DNA of 64,000 bases, taken from assembly GCF_014905175.1 (NCBI RefSeq), contig NC_057791.1, forward strand, positions 434,001 through 498,000, written 5' to 3'. The position numbers and the translations under genes were made by a program. Shown here piece by piece: positions 9,678-22,200 of the stretch. Numbering within the stretch: position 1 is the first letter of the stretch; each line of letters starts with the position of its first letter. The notes beneath the pieces are model-generated. The model was not told the origin of the DNA. It saw only the letters and a program-made list of their open reading frames with translations, and ran no database searches. This stretch comes from Aphidius gifuensis. Taxonomy: Eukaryota; Arthropoda; Insecta; Hymenoptera; Braconidae.

Positions 9678-10528
9678 GTTACAATCCCTCGACGTAAAAG
9701 AAGAAAAAAAAGTAAGGACAAAAGATAAAATGACGATTGTCGATTTCGACTAATACCACTTTTTACCTCCAGCGGTTAAGTCCCTTAACTAAAAAATAGA
9801 GTTGATTGAAAAAATGGCGTTTGGCGGTTTTTTTCAAATATTCATTCGTATAATTAATTTTTTTTTTTTGCTCTAAATAAAATAATTATTAGAAAAATAA
9901 AAATTATGTAATTTTATGTAAATAACATAAAACTAGATATTAAAAACTGCAATATAAAATTATTTTAATCATAAAAAAATATAAATTTTTCGTTTTTATA
10001 AAACAATTAAAAAATTTCAACAAAAAAAGTTTATTATAGCTAATTAAATATTATTATATAATTTAATAAATTGAACGTTTAATTTATTTGATTGACAAGG
10101 TCTATTATTAATTAACAATTAAAAAATATGTAAAAAATAAATAATTATTAGTCGATAATAGAGATATTTTCTTTAAAAAAAAAAAAAGAGTTAAAAAGAG
10201 AAGGGGAATTGTAAAGAGAGCGAGTAACAGAACAACAAAAAAAAAAAACAACGTTAATCTACTATTTCTATTTCCTAGTATAAGCAAAGTGGTGTGTTAA
10301 AAATGTAAAAAAGCTGACTTCTGAGCTCAGTGTGTCATTCGTCGTCCTCGTCAGCTGCGTCAGTGGATAAATAAATAATAAACAAATATTTATAATATTA
10401 TTTTGAAACACTTTAAATTGAGCAAACAAATAAAACCACTCAAGCAAAACAAAGTGAAAGTTGTAAGATTAAATTTAGATTGTTTGTAAACACTTCAACA
10501 TCTTTAAATTGCACCATCATCTGTTAAC
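9678..10528. promoter_or_regulatory. Divergent intergenic region RpL19 / acyl-CoA oxidase
   Basis: About 850 bp between divergent genes. The RpL19-proximal 100 bp holds the TOP-like pyrimidine tract. The rest is AT-rich with purine runs near 10165-10240 and a GC-richer patch (GTCATTCGTCGTCCTCGTCA, about 10334-10353) that may lie near the oxidase transcription start. No coding exon is seen. Confidence 0.4.
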
Positions 10529-13104
10529 ATGGAGACAACAATCCAAAACAAAAAAACAATCAACAATGATTTGCTACGAGAAAGAGAACAATGTAATTTT
10601 GATCCAACTGAATTGACTCATCTTCTTGATGGTAGTCCTGAAAAAACAAAAATTCGTCGTTCACGAGGTAACAAAATTTAATTATACCTACATCTTATCT
10701 TATTTATCCAATTAAAATTATTTATTAATTTATTTACTCTATAATTTTAAATGTATTAATTTTATCATGCAAAGTTTTTTTTACTCCAATTAAATAATAA
10801 ATTTTTATAAATAAATTTAGCATGATAACACAGCTCAATGATAAATAATTTTTTTGAAGAATGAGTTTTTAAAAATCAATCAAATTGATAAGATCATTTA
10901 AATATTGTAAAATTGATAAATGATATTGCAAAAAAATTAAGCATTGAGAAAGTTGATTAATTCAACTGAGAAATCAACTGTTATTCGCACATTCTCAAGG
11001 CCATAAATAAAAAAATAAAAAAATGTAATAATCATCATGTCCAAAGGACAAGAGAATAAAAAAAAAAAAAAAATTAATGAAACCAGTTTTTTTTTTTTTT
11101 TGCTTGATATTAAAAATAAATATTAATTTATTTATTACAGAGGAATATTTTCTAAGTGATCCAGAGTTGAAAGATGAAATACCAGCAGTATATAAAAGTC
11201 ACAAAGAAATTTATGAGGATGCTGTTAGAAAAGGATGTTTGGTATTGCAAAAAATTAATCATTTACAAGAAATTGGAAAAGGAGATATGGACATGTACTC
11301 GTTAGTATTTTTCATCTATTTTTTTTTTTTTAAATGTAAAATAATGAATTGAATTTAATTTAATAATATTTTTAGACAATTATTGGGTGGTTCATTGGGC
11401 TCAGCAATATTAAAAGATGGTAATCCATTGACTCTGCATTATGTTATGTTTATACCAACAATAATGGGACAAGGTTCATCTGAACAACAAGGATACTGGA
11501 TGCCACGTGCATGGTCTTGTAATATTATTGGTACATATGCACAAACTGAACTTGGACATGGAACATTTATAAGAGGCCTTGAAACAACATCAACATATGA
11601 TCCAAAAACAAAAGAATTTATATTAAATAGTCCAACAAGAACATCATACAAATGGTGGCCTGGTGGATTAGGACAAACAGTTAATTATGCTGTTGTTGTT
11701 GCACAATTATATACTAAAGGTGAATGTAAAGGTATACATCCATTTATTGTACAATTACGTGATGAAGAAACTCATGAACCACTTGATGGTATTAAAATTG
11801 GTGAAATTGGAGCAAAACTTGGTATGAATGCAACAAATAATGGTTTTCTTGGTTTTGATAATGTTAGGATACCACGTGAAAATATGTTGATGAAAAATTC
11901 ACAAGTACTTGAAGATGGTACATATGTTAAACCAGCAACCGATAAATTAACATATGGAACAATGATGTTTGTTAGAGTTGTTATAGTTAAAGATTTATCA
12001 AGATATTTATCAAAAGCTGTTACAATTGCAATAAGATACAGTGCAATTAGACGACAAAGTCAAATTAATACAAATCAAGGTGAATGTCAAATAATTGATT
12101 TTGTAACACAACAATATAAATTATTTCCTAATTTAGCAACAAGTTTTGCTATTCTACTGGCATCAACAGCAATATGGGATATGTATAATAAAGTATCAGT
12201 TGAATTGAATGAAGGTGCATTAGAAAGATTACCAGAACTTCATGCATTGTCATGTTGTTTAAAAGCAGTTGCATCATCAGATGCAGCCAGTGGAGTTGAA
12301 CAGCTACGTTTAGCTTGTGGTGGTCATGGTTATATGGATTCAAGTAATTTACCAGCAACGTATGGACTTGTCACAGCTGTTTGCACATATGAAGGTGAAA
12401 ATACTGTATTGCTATTACAAACAGCACGTTATCTTGTTAAAGTATGGAAACAATCAGCTACTGGTAAATTATTACCACCAACTGTACAATATTTATCACA
12501 AATATCACAACAAAAAACAAAAAAGAAAATATGGAAAAACACATTGACATGTATGATTATTGCTCATCAAGCTGTTGCTACTGGTAAAATTAAAATAGCA
12601 ACAAAACATATGGATGATAGAATTAAAAATGGTACATCAAGTGAAGATGCATGGAATCAAACGAGTATTGAATTAACACAAGCTGCTGAAGCTCATTGTC
12701 GTGCATTTTTAATAACACGTTTTATTGATTGGGTCAAATCAAAACATGGCAAAATATCAAATGAATTATTTATTGTGTTGTCACAATTATCAGAACTTTA
12801 TGCTGTCTATTGGGTTCTTCAAAGAGTTGGTGATTTTTTAAGATTTTCATGTCTTAAATCAGATGATGTGCCGGTATTACAAAAACGTCTTGAAGAATTA
12901 TTAGCAGCAATTAGACCAAATGCTGTTGGTATTGTTGATGGTTTTGATATTAGAGATGAAATACTTGGTTCAACACTTGGTGCTTGGGATGGTAATGTTT
13001 ATGAAAGATTATATGAAGAAGCTATGAAAAGTCCACTCAATCAAGAGAGTGTCAACAAATCATTCCATTTATATTTAAAGCCACTTATGAAAAGTCGTCT
13101 TTAA
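10529..13104 (+). CDS. Peroxisomal acyl-CoA oxidase
   Basis: Three exons, 10529-10667, 11141-11300 and 11376-13104, give 675 aa (family about 660-700). The start METTIQNKKTINNDLLRERE leads into the acyl-CoA oxidase N-terminal domain (FDPTELTHLLDG). Then come the flavin/substrate middle domain (SCNIIGTYAQTELGHGTF, WWPGGLG, HPFIVQLRDEETHEP, GFLGFDNVRIPR) and the C-terminal ACOX domains (ACGGHGYMDSSNLP, CTYEGENTVLLLQTARYL). Glu439 in TYEGEN matches the catalytic base. The end is KSRL, an SRL-type PTS1 signal, so it should be imported into peroxisomes. It performs the first, H2O2-producing step of peroxisomal beta-oxidation of acyl-CoAs. Whether it is the ACOX1 or another subtype I cannot say. 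Exon 2 uses a GTTAGT donor. Stop and AATAAA (13103) overlap; another AATAAA is at 13234. Confidence 0.93.
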
Positions 13105-15739
13105 TAAATTTATATAATTTTACTAGCTTAGTCAAGCTATTAATTATTAATAATGTCAATTGAAAATTTTTTATAGAAACAATTTACTTACTTTTGTACT
13201 CTACTCTAAATTGTTTATTTTAAAATTTTTTTAAATAAATATTGTTGATATATTTAGATAGTTTATAAATATGTTGTATTAAAAAAAAAAAAGAAAATAT
13301 TATGTCTTGGGTATTATATATTTAGATAATTAAATAAATAAATTTAAATTATTATCTTATACAATAATTGTTTATTTACAAAATCAGAACAACATACAAT
13401 ATAGTGTAATTTTTTTTTTTTTTTTAAATTATTAACTTAATGGTAATAATAGCAGTAAATAATTTAGAAAAAAAAAAAATAAATGAAAATTGGGGGGCTT
13501 TGCTAATTGATAATCAATTAATTCGTCCTTATAATTGAATTAAATAATATAATTTAAAGAAAGACTGATGAATTGTAATATTATTTAATTCATCAAACAA
13601 ATTTCTATTTTTAAATTTCATTGCTATGGTAATTAGTACTGAATACACCCTCTTATAAAATATTATTTTATTACAGCTAATTTATTATTTAGACTGTTGT
13701 TTCATTTATTATTATTATTAGTTATTTTTAAATTATTAGTTTATATTAAAATGATCGAGCGACAGAATATATATATATTTTTTTTAGTGGCAAAGACGAC
13801 AATACTTTTTTTTTCATATTTTTTCATATATATATATTTATAAACAATTAATTAATTTGTCAATAATTATAATTGTTTTTTTTTTTTTTAACATTGTTGG
13901 ACAATTAGTAATTTTATTTCAAACTTGTATATTATATTATATTTTTAATTACAATTATGATGAAAAATTTTTTTATTCATTTTTCATCACCTTCTGGTCG
14001 TTTAATAATAATAATTTAAATTTTTTTTTCTTTATTATAATCAAAATTAAAAATAGCAATTTGAGAATGTGCTTATAAAAAATTTTAATTTATTTATCGA
14101 GTCTTGAACTTTATTATTTGAATTTGAAGGGAAAAAAAATTATTGGGTTGTTTATCAGATGTGCGTTAAACAAATTTCAATTTTATTTAAATAAAATAAT
14201 AAATAAAGTAAATCTGGTATTTAATAAATAAATTAAAAGCTTTTGTTTTATTTATTTATAAATATTTTTACGTAAAAATGTGTATATAATTTAACAACAA
14301 ATGAAATTTATAAATCCATCGGAATGTCTGGAATAAAAAAAAATAAATAAATAAATAAAAAACAATAAATAAATAATGAATTTTGTTTTTATTAATTTAA
14401 GGCGGACTCGTGAGACAAATTTCATTTTTTTCTACCAGAATTCTTAATTTATATATGGCAGTATCGGCGTGATATTTTATTGTTTAATTTACCATTTGAA
14501 TTATTTATTATATAATTTATTAAATTTACTGGTTTATTTTCTTTTTTTTTTGTTATATTATATTTTTTTAAAATTCGATAATTGGTTTATCGATTACACT
14601 GGTAAATAAAGAAAAATGCAAGAAATATTTTTTTTTTTTTTATAAAATAATAAATAATATTTATTAACAAATAGCCGAAGAATAAATAATGATTTTTTTT
14701 TCTTTTTTTGCAATAATTAAAATGTCTTAATGGACGTTTTAAAATTTTTGTCAATTACATTTTTTTTAAAAATTAAATTGATTGTTTATAAAATATTCCA
14801 ATGGACGTATAACATTTAACAAAGATCATAGTGCTAAATTATTTTTCTCCAATTTAAACAAAAAAAATTCTCCGGCATTTTGAGTATACATAATTATTGA
14901 TTTTTTAATTTATTATTAATTCATATGGCAAATTTATATTTTTTAATTTCAAGTCTGTCAAGACTCGTGTGCGATTACACATAAATTTTTTTTTTTACAC
15001 CTAAAATTCCAGCAACGAATTTTATACTTTTTTGAAACCGAAAAAAATTATCAAAATTAGCTCGTTAACTAATTAAAATAATAAATAATAGTTATTAATT
15101 ATTAGCTGGAATAATTAAGCTTTTTAAAAATGATTTATCATTCCCTTATTCAAACTCAATATTTTGTTAAAATCTCATCATCAAGATAATGTGACAAAAT
15201 GTGATTATTAAAAAGTTTGAAAAAATGGAAAATGACTTTTTTTTTTTTTTTTTTTTTAATTTTATTTATATTTTATTAAACAATCAAATATACTGTTATC
15301 TATTATTAATATTTATTATTATTTATTATTATATATTATCGCTCAATAAACAAGAGGATTCGTCAGCCCTTTGTTCATAATTTTTTTTCTATTCGCCACG
15401 AAAAGAAAAACAATAATTAAAAAAATCCATTAAAATATAATTTAAAAAATTTCTTCTTTCAGTTGATTTTCACAATAATTTTCTCTCAGTCCTATACACA
15501 AATTACACACAATCATACTATATATCAACACGCATATTTTTTTTTTTCTTTTTTTCATTTTTTTTTTCTATCACTCGTACAAATGCATTTGGAATTTATT
15601 TATAACAATATCGCTAAATGTCATATTTTCAAGACGAGGAATTTGCCTTTTGCTAAATATATATATTTATAAATTCAATAACTTTTATAAAAAGTTATGA
15701 TGATTGTATAAAAAATGATTTATAATATCATTAAAATAC

Positions 15740-15765
15740 AAAGTGCATTTGTATGAATGCACTTT
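15740..15765 (-). repeat. 10-bp perfect stem-loop in the Syndecan 3' flank
   Basis: AAAGTGCATT (15740-15749), loop TGTATG, AATGCACTTT (15756-15765). It lies about 485 nt past the Syndecan stop and would be in its 3' untranslated region if that extends so far. Confidence 0.7.
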
Positions 15766-15986
15766 TATTTTTTTGACTCATAAAAATCGAAATAATAATA
15801 TTAATTAAATTGAACAAGAAAAAAAAAGAAAAGATTTCCTCGTCTTTGGATACATGTCAATAAATTTAATTAAATATTTGACAGCGATATTTAAAATTCC
15901 AATAGCTATTATATTTTAATTCTCACGATATCAACTTTTATATTTCACGTGTTGCTTTGCTTGTTTCCAGCATAATGTATTTGTTT

Positions 15987-16018
15987 TTGTTGTTGTTGTT
16001 GTTGCTGTTGCTGTTGCT
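15987..16018 (-). repeat. TTG/CTG trinucleotide repeat
   Basis: About ten TTG triplets interspersed with CTG on the plus strand, downstream of the Syndecan stop. Confidence 0.85.
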
Positions 16019-16110
16019 TATTAACTTTATCATTGTGTCTTCAATCGGTCAAATATAATCGGTTTTTATTAAACTGCCAACAATTTGGCACACACATAAA
16101 AACCGTGTAG

Positions 16111-16183
16111 AAGATAATGACAACGATGATGAAGATGATGACGATGGTGATGATAATGATGTTGATGATGATGAAGATGATAA
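16111..16183 (-). repeat. GAT/GAC-type trinucleotide repeat in the Syndecan 3' untranslated region
   Basis: Degenerate GAT triplets (GATGATGAAGATGATGACG and similar), 67 nt beyond the Syndecan stop. Not part of an open coding frame. Confidence 0.8.
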
Positions 16184-16249
16184 TCTAATTAATGAATTTT
16201 TTGTTTTGTTTTTTTTTTGTTTAATTAAAATTATTTATGATTAATTCCT

Positions 16250-19200
16250 TCAAGCGTAAAATTCACGATTGTGATGTGGTGCACCAGGTTTTGGATATGA
16301 TGCTGCAGCTGGTGATCTTCTTGGTTCATCAAGTGCATATGAACCTTCATCTTTTTTACGCATTCTGTATACGATAAACATTACAACGAGTATTGCACAT
16401 AGTAAACCAACAACTGCACCTCCAATAACAGCTAAAAAAATAACAATATAAAAATATTAAAAATGACAAATTGTTGTTAATGTTGTATAATATATAAATG
16501 TTAATTAAATAATTTTTATTACCAGCAAGAACACCTGGTTGTGCAAAAAATGAACTAGCATGTTCCATTGCTGGACGTTTGTCGTCTAAACTAACGCCAA
16601 TATTGGTAGCTTCTTCACTGATTTTATTACCATCAATATCACCACCACCACCAGGTAATTTTGAATCGTTATCGTCCTCGTCTACTGGTCGTTTTGGTGG
16701 TGGATCTATACGTGTTGGATAACCTTTGTTGAGTGGATCCACTACGTAAATTGAATCTGTTGTTTTTGGTGTTGAGTTTACTTTGCTCTTACCAGCAGCA
16801 CCATTTCCACCATTACCATCACCATCAGTACCACCACTACCACCACCAACAGTATTAGTTGGATAATCTGTAAATTTAAATAATCAATTATTATTTAATG
16901 ATATTCATTTCCGTTGTGTAAAAGCCAATGTGCTAAATAATATTATGTTATTTGCAAATGACTGTTAATTACAATTTGGCTGTGCATCCGTTTTATTTTC
17001 ATTATAATTGTGTTATTATTGAAGCAACAAGATGCACCATGTTTATTATTATTTATGTCATCAAGTGTCATTATGAAATTTTGAATATTAAACATTTGCC
17101 AATATCCTGAATGTTGTTGATGTTTTTAATTTATATATTTGGTCAGACAAAATCATCAGAGAGAATCAATCAATAGCTAGCACATTTTCATCATTCAACA
17201 ATATATAGATAACAATATATAGATAAATCAATAAAATACCAAACCAATTAAATGTATTATTTATTTAATTAATTATTTATTAATAAAGGTTATGTTTACC
17301 TCGACCACCGTCACCGTCCTCGTCGTCTGGTCCAAAACCACTTCCTGATGCCTCTAAATCGTCACGTACTTCACCACCTACTTGACCAGATCCATCCAAA
17401 CCGTCTTGATCATCCAGATATAAATCATCAACGGAATCGTAGTTCCCTGATTGTTTATTATCTTTCAAATTTGACTGTTTCTATAATTACAGGAAAAAAA
17501 AACAATTTTATTAATTAAATAATAATAATAATAATTGTTATTAATTAACAATATAAATTATTCAATTGTTATTTTTTTTTAATTATTTAAATTTTTTTTC
17601 AATAATAATAATTATAGTCATTAAATTAAATTAAAAATACGCGCCAAATTATTTATTTATGGCCATTTTGTTATTGTTTTTTTTTTTTTTTTGGGTTTTT
17701 TTTTTTTTATGGCTTGGTGGCAAAAGGGCACTGCGGGGGAGCGTTGGTCAGTTTTTTCGCAACTTTTATCGGAGTAGGATCGTTAGTGTTTTTTTTTTTT
17801 GTGTGTTTTTTGTGCTCCAAATATATTTTCCTGATAATAAACCTGAGATGATAATATAAACCTGAGCTGAATAATTGAGCTGACTTGGTAATGTTTATAA
17901 TAATGTTTATGATATTTGAGTGTGGATTTATTTTATTAATTTATAAAAATGATGTTGAACAAATATTCGCCGGTTCGTCATTGAGGCAATTTTTTTTTTT
18001 TTATTTTTTATTTTTTTTTCATTAAATCTTGCATGGTTTTGATTTCAGAGTTTTTCTATTGTGTTTTTCTAAATATTTCGAGTTTTATTTAGTGTTAAGT
18101 TATTATTTATCAACAATTTATTGTTAAAAAAATTATTAATTTTTTTTTTTATTCATTGACAAAATGGCGTCAAGAATCGGACAATTGCCCCCCAAAAAAA
18201 AATCATTTTTTTTAATTTTTTCAATTAAATTTTTTGATTCAATCAATCAACGATGATTTTTATTGATTATTGGTAATCAATATTTATTGTTTTAATTAAT
18301 AATCAAGCTCAATAATCAATGACAATTTTAATATACTCCAAAAAAATTAGAAATTAATAAAAAAAAAAAAAAAAATCGTGACAATCATTAGGGCTGTGTT
18401 TTCAAAACACTTGACCGCTTTATTTTGTTGCTGTTGTCGTTTTTTTTTTTTTTTTTTTTTTTCAACGATGTAAATAAACAACAACCAAAATATGTGTTAG
18501 TAGGACAAGTTATAAGAATCTATACATATGTTTTTTGTTGTTTAAAATTTGTGTTAGTAAAGAAATTGAGTATTTTTTTTTTTTTTTTAAAAAAAGAACA
18601 ATTACATTCATACAAAGTTAATTTTTTTATTTATTTTTTACTGACAAATTGTCATTTTTACTCCAAAAAAATCTTTAAATTTTAATATTAAATTTTCAAA
18701 TAGCCTCTACTTTTTTGCTCGACTTAGCCGAAAGAAAGTCTTTATTAAAATTTATTTTTTTATTTCATCTCTTGAGAAGATTTATCATCACAATTTCCCC
18801 TCGATAAAATTTGACCCTTTTTATATCCAAAAAAAAAAAAATTCATATTAAATCCACTGCACTTTTATCAGCCATAAAATCAACTTAAACTTTTAACCAG
18901 AAAAAAAACGACAATAAAATTCCTCGAAATAATAAAATTAATAATCAATATACCAATATATAATTTTATAATTATTAATTTTTTTAAATGTTTATTTTAA
19001 TAACTTGAAACAGCTGATATCTGGGAATATCTAGATATCGAACTGACCTGCGTGTTGACACGACGCAGGACACTCCTAAAAAACAAACCAAATAAAAACA
19101 AACAAATATTGAAAATTAAATTAATATATTAATTAATATTGAAATAAAATATTCTCATTTATTAAAAAAAAATTTACCCTATTATTTAAATTAAAAATAT

Positions 19201-22200
19201 TTCAATTATTTAGTTTAAAAATTCATTTTATTAAGAAAAAACTGCGCGAGCGCGAATATTGATGTTTCATTGCGAAACAATGCAGCTATTTTATTTTTTT
19301 TTCTATATATCCTGGCACGAAAAAAAAATTATATAATTTCTATATTTTTAAGAAAATAAATTGATAATATTTTCATGTAAACAATTAGAAAAACAGTAGC
19401 TTATTTTGAAAAATATTTATTTGTTTTTCTTACCTTAAACACAAAATTTTTTGATGGAAAATTTATACTATCACAAGTTGATGATTTAATTAATATTCAA
19501 TGAGGCAAAAAAACTGGATAAATGCTTAACTAGACTATTGATTATTAATTGATAAATTTAATTAATTATTATATTTTATTTGATAGTTAACAATGGAGAC
19601 GAGATATATATTTTAAGCTTGTAAAAATTTATTGGGATAAGGTGCTTCGAGTTTTTAGGCCAGGGGGTGACTGGACGTCGATAGTACGTATTTTCACCAC
19701 TAGGGGCATAGCATGTAGATGGAAAATTTCATCCCTACTTTGCAGAAAGACAGAATTTTCTTTCTCTCTATAATTTTCTCTCTCTTTTATGACAGGGACG
19801 TGAAAAAAACTAGGCGCAACTTTTATTTTTCTTTTTTGTTTTTTGATTTCCAACTCAAGAATTTTCATATATACTTATTTCGAAAGTTTTCTAAAAAAAA
19901 AAATACATTAAGAAAAAAAGAAAAGCAAGCTATACATGTCCATTTAATCTTGAAACTTTGGAGACAAAAGAATTATTTTTTATCATCATGGAAAAATTTG
20001 AAAAAAATTTATTTTTTAAATAAAACTTTGAAATAATATTAAAGAGGATTTAAATGATTTTTTTTTTGTTATTATTAGCAACAATGTGATAGGGTGTAGT
20101 CATGTAAAATATTGATAGTGATGTGAATACCCGACAAACATAATCCTCGCATGGATTTAAAATTATTTTTCAATTTATATTTATTAAATTTAAAAATTGA
20201 CGAATATTTAAATATAAATTATATTTTGACACTATGTTTAATTGGCTAATGATTTTCTGGCATATTCTGACATACAAAGTTTTTGATTGTTAAGTAAATC
20301 TTGTTATATTCAATGGTAGTGGTAGTATGTATACATTGAACATAGTGTATTTTGTCAAAGTCCAATGGGGTGTGTACATGTCTTGAGGGTTGTTATAAAA
20401 CAATTGTTGTAAACATGCAATTTCTTTGAGCATTGAAAATTAATTCAAGACAATGGATTATTATTAAAAAATATATATATACATACAAGTGGCACTTTTA
20501 TATTAATCAAACAAGCTGGGAATATACTTGAAAAACTTTATGATGAAAAAAATAAAATATATAGTAAAAAAACACAACCCTTATATATAAACTTAAACTA
20601 ACAGTATAGCTTTCTTTGATAAATATATTGTACTTTTATTTGATATATTTTTTTTTCTTTTGCGAGATCTTTTTTTTCATTTATTTTTTAAATTTTTCAT
20701 CATGACTTTGATTTCATTTCAACTTTTAAACAATTTATTATTTGTTTTATTTAAATTTACTATTTTTTTATTGTCAAGTTGAAAACTGTGCTTATTATTT
20801 TATTAATATTTAAATAATTCATTCACTTGTTCATTTATTTTGTAATTAAAGATGAAATATTTCGTTCAATTGAAAATACAAAGTGTCTGTATGTATAGTT
20901 TGTTAAAATCAACGATGAAATATTTAATACAGTCAAATTGAATTTGATTTAACTGACAGGGGAGAAGAAGAGCTTGATTGGGTGGTAAATCTTTGAAATT
21001 CTGCGGTGCTTGAAAATGTCTTGGACATTTGTAATTGGCAAGATATTATATCGGTTCAGGGTTTGCTTGAATTATCGATCAACTTTGTAAATTTCTTGCT
21101 AAAGTCAAATGTCACGAGAAAAAAAAGATGAAAAACAAATTTAATATTAAAATTATCATTTCAAACTAATTAATTTTTTTTATTGTTTTTTAAATATTTT
21201 TTCTGTGGCTCGTTATTATTATTATTATTGTGATTTCTTTTTGTCAATTTAATAACAGTTTTTTAAATATTTTATTTTGCGATATTGGCCCGTTCGAATG
21301 ACACCTCCATCCTTCCTCTCAATTGACCTTAATTGCGCCAAATGTTTGTGATCGTTTGCCAACAGCTCTATAAACTATTTATTTTTCATATTAAAAAATT
21401 CTTCGCAACCAATTGTTTGTTATATATTTTTATAAAGTTCAATTAAAAAAAAACAGCGACAAAATACACACGTACAAATACTCTTTTGTATATTTGAACA
21501 AAAAAAATAATATAATAGCCGAGTCAAGATAAAGTTCAATACAGACTAAAGACTAGACACGTAAATCATCTCATGTAAATTTAAACCTGGAATTTTCAAA
21601 TAATATATATACCAGCTTCTTCAAGTCTTCAAGTTATTTCAATTATTTCAATTCAATTTTCGCGCTTTAATATATATTAAAAATTTCCTATTCTTTCGAA
21701 TTTCAAAAATAATGTTTAATATGATTAACAACAAAATACATTAAACAACTTTTTTATTATTATTATTTTTGTTTTTTAAAAAAAAGAGATAATAATATTC
21801 TCAAGGTAAAAGCAACTCGTTAACTCGTTAAACGGAAGCACCAACTATACCCCCTGCGTGTACAATCGAATAAATTTGCATTAAAAACAACAAGCATAGT
21901 TTAAAGTTTAAATTTCACTTGTATGAATGAGAGACTTTAAAGTAATTTTCTTAAAAAAAACAGTATAGTATTTTTTGTCATTAAATAAATTAAATAAATA
22001 TACAAAAAAAAAAAAAAAAAATATATAGTAGTCTAGGGGTAGAAATAAAAATGTATGTATAGGTTTTTTATAATTTTTTTTTTTTCATTTCATCGCACAT
22101 GTAAAAATGCTATAGATTCGCGTGAATAGAAGATAAAATGAGAGAGAAATATATATATATAAAGAGGTTGCGGGAAAGTTGCCAAGGGGTAAAGAGAAAG

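Larger units (their letters stand above)
13105..16249. other. 3' flanks of acyl-CoA oxidase (+) and Syndecan (-)
   Basis: Convergent gene ends. The right-hand part is probably a long Syndecan 3' untranslated region: it has a GAT-type repeat (16111-16183) and a CAA/CAG-type repeat (15987-16018) just after the Syndecan stop, and a perfect stem-loop at 15740-15765. The rest is AT-rich with homopolymers. No coding exon is supported; short frames here consist of Phe/Tyr/Ile from T runs. Confidence 0.5.
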
